Source: Acanthochromis polyacanthus (taxonomy: Eukaryota > Chordata > Actinopteri > Pomacentridae). Taken from it: DNA of 64,000 nucleotides. A program made the position numbers and the translations under genes. The notes beneath the pieces are model-generated. The model was not told the origin of the DNA and did not search any database. It saw only the letters and a list, made by a program, of their open reading frames with translations. This document shows positions 21,950-34,850 of the stretch, piece by piece (the stretch's first letter is position 1; every line of letters starts with the position of its first letter). Where the stretch lies: the NCBI RefSeq assembly GCF_021347895.1, contig NC_067116.1, forward strand, positions 31,507,639-31,571,638, read 5' to 3'.

Positions 21950-24900
21950 ATGGATGCAGGTAAGCGAGATTTTATAGCAAAATACCATTTATTTCTCTCT
22001 CTTAGCAATCCAATCTAGCCGTAGAATAGTCTCAGTATTGTCATTCACTGCAAGGCAACAACTCTTCCCCTCCATCACCAAAGGATCGCCAACAGCAGCT
22101 GACAGACCAACACAGACCCGTCTGTAGCCTCGGTGACGTTAGCCTGCTAAAGTGATGACTAAAGCTAACTGCTAACCAACGTTAGCCTGCTATTATTGCT
22201 TAATGTGCCAGATTCCTCGCTTTGACAGCTCGCTTTGCCGCTGTATACCTTCGAGCACGGAGTCCAGAAATCAGTAGTGTTAATGTCATGTGTTTTTGTG
22301 GAGTTTTGCTCTCAATAATTTATCTTCTGTCCTTCCTTTGACTGTTTATGCTAACATTATGCTACCGCCCAAGATGAGCATCCCAGTCGATGCACTGTCA
22401 CCCTCTCATCAGTTATTATGCTGCTGTTAGCACTGGGAAGGCTGTTCGATGTGAGGGTGATATGGTGTACAACAAGACTCTTGGCGTTGGAGCAATAGCA
22501 AACAGGCTTGTTTAAACATTTGCTTCTCTTACGACTTTAAACACCTCCCTTCATTCCTATGTTTTGAACCTGGAAATCACTGTTCTCTGTGTTCAAGTTA
22601 ACTAACCACTCTACAAACCAATAAGTCATCAATAATTCTTAAAAATAAGCTTCACATCAAGAGCAAAAAGGTAAAACCCAAAGCAGGCAAATTCAAAAGC
22701 AGCTAGCCGGTCAGGTTTTTGTGTGTTGGTAGTTATGTGGATAACGTTATATATTGGCAGACAACTCAGAAGCCTGGTTTCAAATTTATTTTAATATATT
22801 TTCGGCACATTTTTCATTATATATTAGTTAGGCCAAAATAAGATATGTTCTGTCTTACCAGATGGATAGATAGATCATTTATTTTTCCCCATGGGGAAAT
22901 TCAAGAAGAGGAATTTCCCTCAGAGAAAATATAGGATAAATAAATATTAGTCATTGGTGGGGCCAGTATGTGTTGACTTTAGCTAAAGCTTGAGGTTTGG
23001 TTTAAACATTGCAAAGCTTCTCTGTTGTTGTGGACTTCCACTTCCCCCCACCAAGGACTGTCTTTGTGAACTCCAGTCACCTCTAGTAGATGGTCTTCTC
23101 TTACCAGCACTGCCTCTCCCAGAACAGGACCATCAACCTTTAAGAGGAAGGGGTATGCATATAAGCAAAAACAAAGCTCTCAAACCTAAGGAAATTACAT
23201 TTTCAAATATTGTTTCAAGATTTCAGAAATGATGATCTCTATTTATTCTAACATGTTAAGCATTTGTTTACAGAGTGATTACAAAGGCATGAGTGTAGTC
23301 ATACCAGCCTGTCAATACCTTGAAATGCAGTAATGGGTTAAAAAACACAATGTGTACAAAGAGCTTTGCAGCAAGCAGGCACAAATGTTGCCTGTTTCTA
23401 GCTGTGGTAAAAACATGATTGATGGAAAAATAGCCCACATATTGTCACTACTGTTACATGTCACCAGACTCATCCTTTGTTACTGTCTGCCATACCCCCG
23501 TCTTACCTCCTGTTATCACACCTTTACTATTTGCAAGTGTTCTCCAGACTCATCCTTTGTTACTGTCTGCCATACCCCCCTCTTACCTCCTGTTATCCCA
23601 CCTTTCTGCCATACCCCCGTCTTACCTCCTGTTACCCAGTTGCCCTTTTGTTCTGTTGTTTTACCCTCGAGGGACATTTACTTACAACCCCCTCCCAACC
23701 CTTTTATCCATCCTCTGAGAAGTCCCTTTTGTTTTACCCTCTGTATTTGAATACAGCCCCCTCCCTACCCTTTGACCCATCCCCTGACATTCCTATAAAA
23801 TGTGTGCCCTGAAAATGCTCTGGGTCGACTTACCCTTGCAGACCTATACTCTGTGTCGGTAAATCCACCGTATTACCAGAAATACTAATAAAATCGCACC
23901 ATTACAGCAAACTTTGAAGGACTGAGAGTGAAATTTCCTTAACAAAAACATATGAAAAGGATGCACGAACATTTGCGTCTTACTTTTGTAGTCCTTGCTT
24001 TATGTTTTCATGGATGATGATGTGAAATCGGCAAGTTCAAAAACAGGCAAATATAACTTTACTTTTGTCAGTTTATCATGTATAATGACATTTTTGCGTC
24101 TACCACTCAGCCTTGTGAAGAGCGTTGCGTAATAACTCTAATAATGAGGTTAATGTGCAAATTTATATGAGAAAGTGCAGAAGCCAGTGTCTTTGAGACG
24201 GATTCATAATAAGGACTCTGCTGCACCAAATTTTTGAATTTTTTTCACAGTGAGTTTCTCAAAAGTCTTCCGACAATATGAAAGAACAATAATTAATCAC
24301 TTGAGCTCCCCTTTAAAGATAAATTACTATTCAGTTTGTTTGTTTGTTTTTTGCGTTGAAGGGCTTGCATTTATTTCACTTTGAAACATATTATGCAGGG
24401 AATTGATACTCGGTCAGTGCCAAAGAAAAGTCTTCACTTGCATTTTATTACACTTCATCTTGATTTAAAGGAACAGGTTCTCATCATGCTGGGCATTTTT
24501 TGCAAGATGGATGCTGTAAAATGTCCTTCCTGGAAGTTACTGAGGTTGTACTCAGCAACTAATGGCTACTCCATTATAACTCCCTAATAGATAGATTCAC
24601 ATTTTATCAGCGGCATCAAGTGGCCAGCAGTTAACAACAATACAGGCAATAACCACAATGCACTTTGCCCCTTTGGGTGCCCATGCACTTACAGTTGCCT
24701 TCCTTTGCAGCTACCTTGACATACGACACACTTCGCTTTGGAGAGTTTGAAGATTTTCCTGAGACCTCAGAGCCTGTGTGGATCTTGGGAAAACAATACA
24801 ATGCACTCACAGGTGGGCCTTCGGAATATGTAGTTGACAAAGTCTTGTTGAATGAGTAAATTAAAGAATCAGATGAACAAGACCGCTAGTATATGGTATT

Positions 24901-27900
24901 ATATCATTTTTCATGTGTTCTAGTATGGTGATTTCTGCTCTTTATACAGAGAAAGACGACATTCTATCAGACGTCACTTCCCGACTGTGGTTCACATACA
25001 GAAAAAACTTCCCACCGATTGGTGAGTTGACACAACAGATATGTGTTTAGTTGAGGTCCTGAGATGTGAGTCATCTTAGTTTCACTTCTAGTTACAAAAG
25101 GGAAATCAGAAATGATGCCTGGAAATGTGTTACAGGAGGCACCGGACCAACATCAGACACAGGATGGGGATGTATGCTACGGTGCGGCCAGATGATCCTC
25201 GGTGAGGCTTTGATGTGTAGACATTTAGGCAGAGGTAAGACAACTTGAAGATGCCAAATTAAAGCTATAAAATCAAGATTTTGTGGATGCGTATATAGAG
25301 AACCCAGATTGTATCACTGTGTGTCACTAACAGCTCTTCTCCAGTGAGTAGACTGTACCAAACAGAGCTTGTTTTAGACCGACTTGATAACTGGCTTTTT
25401 GTTTTCAGACTGGAGATGGGCCAAAGGCCACAAACAAAGAGAAGAGTACATCAGTATTCTCAACGCCTTCATTGACAAAAAAGACAGCTATTATTCCATC
25501 CATCAAATTGGTGAGTACTGACTGTCAAGCCTTTCCAGTCATATCAAGGGCTCACTGGGGTAGCCCTGGAAGAGTTTGCATGAAATTCTTCTTTTGTTCC
25601 TAAATGCTGCAGCCCAAATGGGAGTCGGAGAGGGAAAACCAATAGGCCAGTGGTATGGACCAAACACAGTCGCCCAGGTTCTAAAGTAAGTACTGGAAAG
25701 TAGCAGAGAATTCCATTTATTTCAAGCCTTTTTGTTTTACAGTGCAACTAATCCTTGTTTTTATTATCAATTGTTATATTGATTATTTTCTCAAGTAATT
25801 GTGAAAACAAACTAACAAAGCAGATATATACAGGAAATCCTCAAACCAGGAAAAATTAAACTGGTAAATTATTTTCATTGACAACAGATCAAACTGCCGT
25901 ATAGAGCTTTCTTGTGAACAAACAACAGTTGTGTTTCTCACTAAAATGAAATGTGGGTATTTAAAGGTCTAAAAAAATGTGTGGAAAGTATCGAATTTTT
26001 CTCTAAACATTCATAAAGCAATTTTTTTTCTTCAGTATTTCAGGTTGTGCGACATTTACATCTATCTTTTTTAGCTTTCAGTTTTGTTTTCCACTGAGTT
26101 TGTACATTGCTACTTTTTGTAGTGCATTTCCACTACAAGGGCCTGAAATGGGTTTGGGGACAGAAGAAAGTATAGAGGGAAGCAGAGTTGACAAAATATA
26201 GAAATCAATCAGCTGAAAATTAACATGTTGTTATGAAAATAAATACAATTTTTCTAAAATGACAAAATGTGGAAAAACAAAACTGATTAGGTGCCCCTGT
26301 CTATTTCCTGATTGGTTTGGGATAGTAAATGTTTACAGGTATAAGATGCTAAAAACAACACTAGTGAGCTGCAGGTCACAAGCCAGATGGATGTCTGTGG
26401 TACATACTGCAACCTGTTTCAGAAAGACAAGAACACCACCGATAATTTCTAAATGTGAACACTGACATTAGTCCAAACATTATTTTTAAAAAAATGCATT
26501 ATCTACTGAGATTTATAGGCTTACTGTTGTCATAATGATTTACAAATATTCTAAAAGATTGCAGTAATGACATGAAAACAAAACAAATAGCCTATTCAAT
26601 ACAGTACTTTTTTAAAGCAGCATGGTCATGTGCATTATTGAACTGACACTTAGCTGAACCACAGTGTAAAGGAATGTACTATTCATATAGTACATCTGTT
26701 AATATAAAATATAGTATTACATGTGGCTGTACAATCAATGAGCTTCAGTCAAAATGCTAAGCACTGCTGTACTACTGTCAGGTTAAAAGTAATAAATCTG
26801 ATTTCTTATGAGCTTCTTTAAGAGCTGTAGAAACAAAACCAGGACCTACTAATAAAAGCCCACTGTATATCACGATTCATTGTCAAAAACTTCATGCACC
26901 TTTTAAGCAGTTGAGACAACTGTTGATAAAGTACAGATTACTTTAACATTGCTTTATAGAATTATATGTTTATGGTTTTAATTAATGTTTTCATTTTTCC
27001 CCACAAATACTACAACTGCTGTCACAACAAGCATAATGGAAAAGTATTTAAATATGAAAAGCAAAGTTTTATCAAGTTTGAAGAGAAATTTAGTTTCCCA
27101 AAACAAGCTGCTATCAAGGGAGGCAGAACACAGAAATCTGCTGAGTATAACTCTGACCCAGTACAGCAGACAATCAGTGTGAGTGAGACAAGCGGTGTGT
27201 AGCAATTTGTTGTTTGCATTGCTTTGTCTTGTTTTTCCACTAACTACATATTAACAACCCACTTTCAAACAGTGATAAACAGATCAGATACGGCACCCTA
27301 GGTTTAAAGACAGTCTAAAGAGGACTTTTTGTTGAAAAAACCCAGATGTGTGACTGTGTTGTCTCACTTCCAGGAAGCTGGCAATGTTTGATACGTGGAG
27401 CAGATTAGTTGTACACGTGGCGATGGACAACACAGTGGTCATCGAGGAGATCAGTGAGTGTGACCATGTTGCAACTTGTCACTTTAGGTTACACTGTGGG
27501 CTGTGTTGAGGTTGTTTACACAAGAAGTATGTCGACTAAATCTTATTGTTATTACAGATTCAAAACAAGTATGTATTTAAGTGATAAAGTGAGCTCATCT
27601 GCAGGCAGTATTGAAAGGCCTTAGATAGAAAGCCACCAGCATGTGACTAAGACACAAAGTAGCTGAGTAGACGGTGTCATTATTTCCTTCCAAAGCTTGT
27701 CAGCCTCAGCCCTCTCTGACTTAAGCCTACAGCATGCCCTAATGTAACCTAAAATATGTTTTGACACTATAGATTAATAGTAATTACAGATATTTTGTGT
27801 TTTTGTCATCATTTTTTTTCACTGCAGAGCGTCTTTGTATGCCCTGGCTGGATGTTGCAGGAGCCTGTGGTGGCTCAGAGGGAATGGGGGAACTCAACGG

Positions 27901-30900
27901 CTGCCTGGAGGGAGCATGTGCCCTGGCTGAGGAAGAGACGGCTCTCTGGAAGCCACTGGTCCTGCTCATCCCCCTCAGGCTGGGCCTGACCGATATAAAT
28001 GAGGCCTACATTGAAACCCTCAAAGTGAGAAATTTCAGCATGTACACACATATTCCATATGACTATTTTCTCAGTCTTAAAGGTTTTAGGTGGATGTTAG
28101 TGGCCATTGTATTATTGTATGTATCGAGCTTCAGTCAGATAGCAAAAAAGAAATAGTGATTATAAATAGATGACATACTCAATGTTTTGCCAATTTACTA
28201 CAAATCACAGATGTGTACTTCACTGCCACACTATAGCTTTTGAGATTAGCCCTTCACTTAAACTCACCCAGACTTTGTCCTTACTTTGGGCAAGTAATCC
28301 ATCACAATGTACAACTATTGTTATGTTCACTGTACTGTGTACTGAATGATCACCAGTTGGTGCCTGGCAGACACACTTGGATAAACTGTCTTTCAGTATG
28401 TTTTCTCGGTGTTGGCCAGTAGCATAAACAGTTTACATTTATCAGTATCATTATGATAATGGCACCATTTTCTGAATCAAGTTGCTTCTCATGAGCTCTT
28501 TTCTAGATTAGGTAGTGTGGCTGCCTCCACACAAGCTACATTTTCCCAAGCATTCCTGGAGTAACAAGCACAATGGAACTTTCAGTGCTCTGTCATACAA
28601 CTTTGAATCCATAAATACGTGTGTAGCACGCGCCACCAGCCTTTAGTGCAGTCTGCTAACACCATCTTGCAGCTTGTCAACAGCTAACTACTAGCTAGCG
28701 CCATGATTGTCACATTCTGTAGGCAGTAAATGAATACAGTTTTAAAAAGCTTATGATATAATGAATTATGCAGTTTTGCCACATTTGTGTTGCTTAGCTT
28801 GGTACATTTCTTCGAGCGTAGCTTCAGTGCCTTATTGAATGAAGAGTATCTGGTTGATTAGCTCACTATACTTTCCAATAGATTAGAATAGAATCACTTT
28901 ATTCATCCCCAAGTGGCTTGTTCTGTGTTTTTTCTTCATTGAAGAAAAAGGAACCAAAATTCTCAGTTGTTAAATGTTTGAAGAGGACCTCCACCAACAT
29001 CAGAGTCTATTTTCAGGTTCTGGTGGTACACTATTGCATGTAGGAATCAAGTTATATACGGCCGTTTGCTGTTCCATAGGCAGCTGCATGGAATTGACGA
29101 GTGGTGTCAAATGGCTGAAATCTACAAGAAAACGAAAGTAGAATGAAAGTGTGTGGGGGTTGTGCCAGAAAGAAGTGACTTTGTCGAACCTTCATAGCTC
29201 CCTCTCTGCTTGAGGTTTCAGGCTACATAAGCCGCTATTAGCATGCCACTTCCAAAACTCCAACCAGGCTACAAGATCTGCAACTAAATCTGTTGGGAAA
29301 ACTGGGATTCACGCGGTGGATCGTGATTTTTGCCACTAAAGGTTGTCACATGATCATTTGACCAGGTTAACAGTAAAACAAATCAGTCACAGCTGAGGTG
29401 AGATAAACCGTCTTGTCTCTTTTCACAGCAATGCTTCATGCTGCCTCAGTCCCTGGGTGTTATTGGGGGAAAACCCAACAGTGCCCATTACTTCATTGGT
29501 TATGTCGGTATGTCTAGTCTCTGTGAAAAGCAGTTCATACTCATCATGTGATTACTTTTTATTAGCTTCATCAACAGAACAGTGTGGTTCTGAACACATG
29601 TCTTTGTTGCCAGGAGAGGAGCTCATTTATTTAGACCCACACACCACACAGCCTGCAGTGGAGCCGTGTGAAGACGGCCAGGTCCCCGATGAGACGTACC
29701 ATTGTCAGCACCCGCCCTGTCGCATGCACATCTGTGAACTGGACCCTTCCATCGCAGCGGTAGGGAGGGTTTTATAGCGCAGCACTTTTGTATTTCAAAC
29801 TAAAGCCCATTGTTAAACATGAATGTGAGAAGGCTGACAACTTTTTACAGTAACTCAGATGTTCCATAGCTGATTGTTTTCTGGTGCCTGCCAGGGTTTC
29901 TTCTGCAGAACAGAGGACGAGTTTGACGACTGGTGTATGCGCATAAGAAGGGTATGCCTCAAAACAATGTTCTTTTTTCTTTATTTGCTGCCTTGACTAT
30001 TACACTCAACCCTCTGAACCCCAGTTTCTGACCGTTCTGTTGCTTTTGTCATATTTTCACTCACAGTGTGCTCATTTTTCACTACAATATGAAGTCTTCC
30101 ACCTCTACAAACAGTAAACCAGATAAAGAATATGTTGATTAAAAAAAAATATTAAAAACAATTTTTACTTGCGTATGAACCCACAGGTGTGACCAATGTT
30201 GGAAAAAATGGGAGCTCCACATGCAATTATAAGACTATTTAACTGAGCATGTTGACATTTTTCACTCTATGCAGCACATTGACTCCAGAAAGATTTGTCA
30301 CCATGCTGAATGTATGTTCCAACACCTTTCTGACAAGGTGCTCCTCTACATACCAGTTTTTAACCATGCTATTGGTGATACTGATCTATGTAATTGCTCC
30401 CGTATTTTCTTTGTTTCTGAAAAGCCCCAAAATATTTTTCACCTGATTGCTGGTGGCAGCTGAGTCACTCATGGCTTGTCAGTTGTGCTGAGGTCAGAAT
30501 TGTTGTCATGTTTTTTCCCTCAAAATCTGCTGCATCCTGTTTTGTTTTGTCAAATTTTTGATGAATGATTTTAAGCTAAGATTTGGTTAAATAAAAGACA
30601 CTTCCAGCATGAATAGTTCAGGGATCATAAGAAGCTGAAAAACAAGAACACATTACACCCCTTTCAAACCTGCTGGTGTGTTCTGGGGTTCAGAGGGTTA
30701 AATCAGCATCGCTTTGTGTTACAGTAATGTATACATCATAAAATGTTGGTCCTTTCTTCTAGCTGTCCTGCAACAAATGGGGGCTGCCCATGTTTGAACT
30801 CGTAGACAGTCAGCCCTCTCACATGGTCAGCGTGGATGCTCTAAACCTAACTCCTGGTAAATGCAAAAACTGTGTACGTTTTGTAAAACATATCCCAAAA

Positions 30901-31023
30901 ATATATATATGAATTATAAATTTTACATCCTTTAACATTCCCTTCACAGACTTCTCAGACTCGGACAGGTTGGAACGGTTCTTCGATTCAGAGGACGAGG
31001 AGTTTGAGATCCTTTCCCTGTGA
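21950..31023 (+). CDS. atg4b: cysteine protease ATG4B, 394 aa
   Basis: Thirteen exons join in frame: 21950-21959, 24711-24812, 24950-25021, 25136-25234, 25409-25510, 25613-25685, 27374-27453, 27828-28024, 29429-29507, 29614-29759, 29895-29951, 30763-30856, 30950-31023 (1,185 nt). ATG4B cuts Atg8/LC3/GABARAP precursors before lipidation and later releases them from membranes during autophagy. Catalytic Cys74 lies in [15 protein letters not shown], and Asp279 and His281 lie in YLDPHTTQP. The [14 protein letters not shown] block and [20 protein letters not shown] are also typical. The C-terminus FEILSL matches the LC3-interacting tail of ATG4B. Human ATG4B has 393 residues. The first coding exon is only 10 nt (MDA plus one base), as expected for the family. 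All junctions are GT/AG. The large introns hold most of the repeats. Confidence 0.96.
23440..23912 (+). repeat. LTR-like segment in atg4b intron 1
   Basis: A stretch with TATA (CCTATAAAATGTGTGCC near 23791) is followed about 95 bp later by AATAAAATCG (near 23888) and a CCATTACA end, the order expected of a solo LTR (U3-R-U5). No clear target duplication or 5' TG boundary could be fixed, and no internal retroelement genes are present. Its U3-like part contains pyrimidine-rich tandem repeats (23462-23640). Confidence 0.35.
23462..23640. repeat. pyrimidine-rich tandem repeat
   Basis: The unit CCAGACTCATCCTTTGTTAC plus CTGCCATACCCCCGTCTTA and CCTCCTGTTATC occurs twice in full (starting 23464 and 23548), plus a third partial copy of the second half at 23607-23635. 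ORFs here are just translations of the repeat. Confidence 0.85.
30010..30697. mobile_element. piggyBac-like MITE in atg4b intron 11
   Basis: The left end CCCTCTGAACCCCAG and right end CTGGGGTTCAGAGGG are perfect 15-bp inverted repeats. TTAA flanks the right (30698-30701) and TCAA, one change from TTAA, the left (30006-30009). The CCCT terminus and TTAA target fit the piggyBac superfamily. No transposase is encoded. A related internal stretch recurs near 56.2 kb. Confidence 0.65.
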
Positions 31024-31804
31024 GGAACGTAATGAACAATGATTTACTGTTCTCAGCAGTAGGCGAAAGATTCTGTCTCTTCTCTGTATCAGAAGGGAAG
31101 CCTGAGGGGATGAACATTAACTGGAGACCTCTTGAGCCAGTCCAGCTCCAATGGTGTCACACAGCGTTCTTCTCAACAGCCTCTGAATGCTCTCTATCCA
31201 ACACTGAGACCGCCCGGTGGAAGCTGTAGCAGGAGCTCAGGATAAAATTCTGTATGCACATCTTCACATACATGTGTTTCCATTTGAGTCTTAACACTTT
31301 AAATGTTTATTCTGAAGTGATATGGTGCCTTTCCCTGACTCCATAATTAAAATTGCCATAACAGTTTTATGTTGTATAGAAACACAATGGTTCATGATGC
31401 CCATGGCTTACGCGGTTTGTCACTAATAACTGAAGTCTGTAACAGCCTGTAACGAAAACCAAATTTAGTAAAAATCTGAAGTTGTATTAGTTGTTCATGC
31501 AAATGATCATTGCCAAGTCTAAACATATACATAAGTTCACTTGAAGGTTATTTATTTAATCAAAACAATATATAGGCAGGCGACAGAACAATAGACATGT
31601 AAGAGGATTAAAAAGTAAAAATAAAATCAGAATCTGATATTTCACAACTGCATATCTCTCCTCAATTTTTAGAAAGTGTGATATGACATTTGACCCTTTG
31701 CCAAGTTATTTCCCAAAGTAAAGATGGGACTCAAGCAAAGTGGCTGTTGTGCAGAAGTTATTAAGTTATTTCGTAACTGTAGTTTCTATGTGATGCGTTC
31801 AGGT
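31024..31804. other. convergent 3'UTRs of atg4b and dtymk
   Basis: The two stop codons are 781 bp apart on opposite strands. Several weak polyadenylation signals are present (AATTAAAA near 31345 for plus; TTTATT near 31552, read AATAAA on minus). The transcripts may end close together or overlap. Confidence 0.6.
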
Positions 31805-33853
31805 TCACTTCCAAAGCTCTCCAAGCAGCTGGTTCTGAGCTGTGTTGATGGCATTGAGGCTGTGGTCCATGATGTTGTCGTGCACTCCTTCAATGTTCTG
31901 TGAGGCATCAATTACCTACGACAGACGATTTAGATTGTTACATGTTCATTGTTATTGATTTTAACTGCCAATGGGAGTCAATTTTTTCTTCAGGCCACCC
32001 TCTTACCTGCCAGTTTACTGAAGGATCCTTCATCAGCAACTCAAACTTATGTTGAACCGCTCTCTGGAAAACACTTGTCTCATATCTCTCTTCCCCAAAT
32101 TGACCTCTGAGAGCCGCCTCAGACGGGCTCAGCTGCAGGAACATAACAAGGTCGGGCTTCGGCAGTCCCACATCAGGTTTCTTGCACCAGTCGAGGCAGA
32201 AACCCTGGAGAAGACAAATAGCTCAAGTTATCAGGCCTCAACCGCATGTAATAAAACTGACTGATGGATGCAGAGTGTGAAAGGCAAAAGAAACAGACTC
32301 ACTGGCTTAGCGCTGGTGAAAGCAGCTCCAGAGAAGGCGTACCTGTCTACAACCAGAGTGATGCCCTGCTCCAGCTTCTTCTTCATGGAAGGCCTGTAGG
32401 TTAGTAAAATTTTTATTATGCTGCATAACCTGGTTAAATAAATGCTAAATAAATAAGGAAATTTAATATATGCAGACAAAAAGAAATCTGTCAAGCTCCA
32501 TTTTCCACTTTAGTTTGGGCATTGCCAACTCCTAAAAGTTGTATGCATTTGTAAATAATTGGACAGGGTATATTTATCTATTTTTGTCATAAATAAGTCC
32601 CATAAAAACACAGATACCAACAATGTTTGAGTTTGTTGTTTTGATATGCTTCAACTTCCTCAGTTACCTATGGCTCAAGACTCAAACAAGTCACAAGTTT
32701 GGAAAAGCAGATCATTTCCTGAAACGCTGGGTACAGGCGTTTTCAGAAACAACATTTAAACAGAGAGAGAGAGAGAGTAATTCTAAATGCAGGAAAAACT
32801 CTGGGAAACACAAATACTATTTTCAGCTGTGCATCAATACACAGAGGCTTCTCTAGCATTTTAAGTGTCAAGCTCAAAGATCTCCGTTTTGTTGTCTTTG
32901 GCATCACCTATGGTGAGAAGTGGTAATTGCAGGTGTGCTTTAGAACAGGAGATGACGCTTCCATAACAATTCAAGTTTACCACAAACACACTAAACAGAA
33001 AAGGAAATAATGTCTTCTGAGTTAAGGAAAAACAACATGGAGCTTCACATTATCTTGAATTGAAGGCCGACTCTGGTGCGTTACTACTGCCTACCCTCTC
33101 TGACAGAAAGATCACTGCTTGTTAAAAGAAGACACGCCACCAACTGTGTGTTGCTTTTGATTTTGTGCAAGAATACATGAGAAATGTAGAGCCATTGACA
33201 TCAGTGTAAACCCTGGGTCAGACAGCCTGCATCAGTGTTTATCCTAATCTGCAGTCTTTGTGATTTGCTGATTGCACAGTGAAACTGTAACAGAAACATA
33301 TGATCCTGTGATTTTGGTGAGATGATTCCTCAACAGCCTACACCTGACTGAATCATTCTTCTTGTTGAGTACTTTGTACATTTTATAAGATACATTGTTT
33401 TACATAATTACATATGTCGAAGCCCAGATTTCAATGGCTCAGTTCCAATAGGTTTCCCGTTCAGCTACCATCCTTAAGTGGAATGCAGCCGTTAAGCACC
33501 AATCAGTAAAAGCTTTAAGGGAGACTTACACCATCTCCCAGCGGTTTGCAGAGAACAGCAGATGCACCGTGTGGTCCTCCAGTTCACTCTTCTTCTCCAG
33601 GTAGGCGCTGATCAGCTGTCCGATCGTTGTAGTTCTGTCTGTAAAGAGAAACCACGACACGCTATAGTAACCTAAGACAGTACAGGAGAGCTATTCAAAG
33701 TGACAAACAAAAACGAAGCTTACCGGGGAATCTCATCATTTCTGCTGGTCGGCCGCTTTGCTGCAACGCCTGAACTAGCTTTTTACACTGGGTCGTTTTT
33801 CCGGCTTTGTCCACCCCCTCCAGCACAATGAGAGCTCCTCGTTTACACGCCAT
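31805..33853 (-). CDS. dtymk: thymidylate kinase DTYMK, 212 aa
   Basis: Five exons on the minus strand: 33853-33724, 33638-33530, 32393-32303, 32204-32007, 31915-31805 (639 nt). It phosphorylates dTMP to dTDP with ATP, an essential step in dTTP supply for DNA synthesis. The P-loop reads [12 protein letters not shown] (residues 11-22). Further family blocks are LLFSANRWE, the [14 protein letters not shown] motif, [12 protein letters not shown], and the lid region [15 protein letters not shown]. The C-terminus GELWK and the length of 212 equal human DTYMK. The second donor was set at GT then GTAAGT because only this phase joins exon 3 ([11 protein letters not shown]). The gene lies tail to tail with atg4b, as in human 2q37.3. 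Confidence 0.96.
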
Positions 33854-34083
33854 TACTGACCAATGTTTATCAGTGCCACAGTGAAAGCTACACACACTGA
33901 CACCTTTCTCTGAAACTAAATCTCGAACTCTGCTCTCTGTCTCGTATCACCGTTTACGCGCCTTTTACTGAAGCAGAATGTCAACAAGGAAGTACAGTGA
34001 CTGCTTCCGGTGACGTTTTTCTTCTTCTGGTGAAATTGGCGGCAGACTGGACGCAGGGACGTAGCAGACGACCATTCACAGGT
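33854..34083 (-). promoter_or_regulatory. dtymk promoter, possibly bidirectional
   Basis: TTTACGCGCC (33953-33962) resembles an E2F site, suitable for an S-phase gene. An inverted CCAAT with GCGGC (ATTGGCGGC, 34035-34043) lies further out. On the plus strand a GC-rich segment ends in a donor-like CACAG-GTAAAT at 34081-34082, which may be an untranslated first exon of a divergent transcript. No ATG or protein was found for it. Confidence 0.45.
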
Positions 34084-34299
34084 AAATTGTAGAGCTGCAG
34101 TGAATGTGTTATTAGGGTTCCTGCGCAACAAAGGACAGTAACTACGATTTATGTCGTTTTGTGCTGTGCAGTCTAGTTGTTATCGTTTATTTGAACACCT
34201 TAATATAAATATTTACCAACACATTTTGCACATAACCACATAGCAGAGCAACAACATACTGCAATTCAGGAACATCATACTAACTGTACACACATCACA

Positions 34300-34850
34300 T
34301 CAAATAACTTAATAAAGCTGGAGAATTACAACAAAAACAGCCAAAATTAACACAAAAAAGCAAAATCACCCCAAAAAGAGCCAAAACTACATTGAAAGGT
34401 TCAACTATACCAGGAAAAACACACAAAATCACCACAAAACAGGTGCCATTGCCACAAAAATGCAAATTCGGCTCAAAAAGCTTACAGAATCGCCTCCAAA
34501 AAGAGCCAACAATACCTGGAATTGTCCAAATATGCCAGCCAAAACATGGAAAATCACCACGAAAACAGCGAAAGTTACCACAAAAAGGACCAAAGCTACC
34601 AAAAAAACAGGTGAAATTGTGACAAAAACTCAAATTTGGCACAAAAACATGCAAAATAACCACAAAAACTGCAAAATTTACCACAAAAAGACACAAAATC
34701 ACCCCAAAAAGGACCCAGACTACTTTGAAAACTTCATATATGTCAGGAAAAACACCCAAAATCACCACAAAATGACACAAAATCACCATAAAATAAGTGA
34801 AATTGTGACAAAAACTCAAATTCATCACAAAAAATCAACCAAATAGGAAA
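34300..34850. repeat. A-rich degenerate tandem array (CCACAAAA words)
   Basis: Built of CACCACAAAA, CCAAAATCACC and GTGACAAAAACTCAAATT words. Some longer blocks recur about 170-190 bp apart (near 34441, 34610 and 34796) and one pair is about 330 bp apart (34411 and 34743). The strand bias keeps frames open on both strands, giving ORFs of 177 aa (minus) and 128 aa (plus) that are repeat translations. Confidence 0.8.

Noticed and set aside
23352..23812. Overlapping ORFs of 86-132 aa in atg4b intron 1
   Set aside because: All three frames stay open because of the pyrimidine-rich tandem repeat; the residues repeat with the DNA units.
34295..34846. ORFs of 177 aa (minus) and 128 aa (plus)
   Set aside because: Both are translations of an A-rich tandem repeat; the repetitive FVVI/FCGNF and KITTK patterns follow the DNA words, not a protein family.
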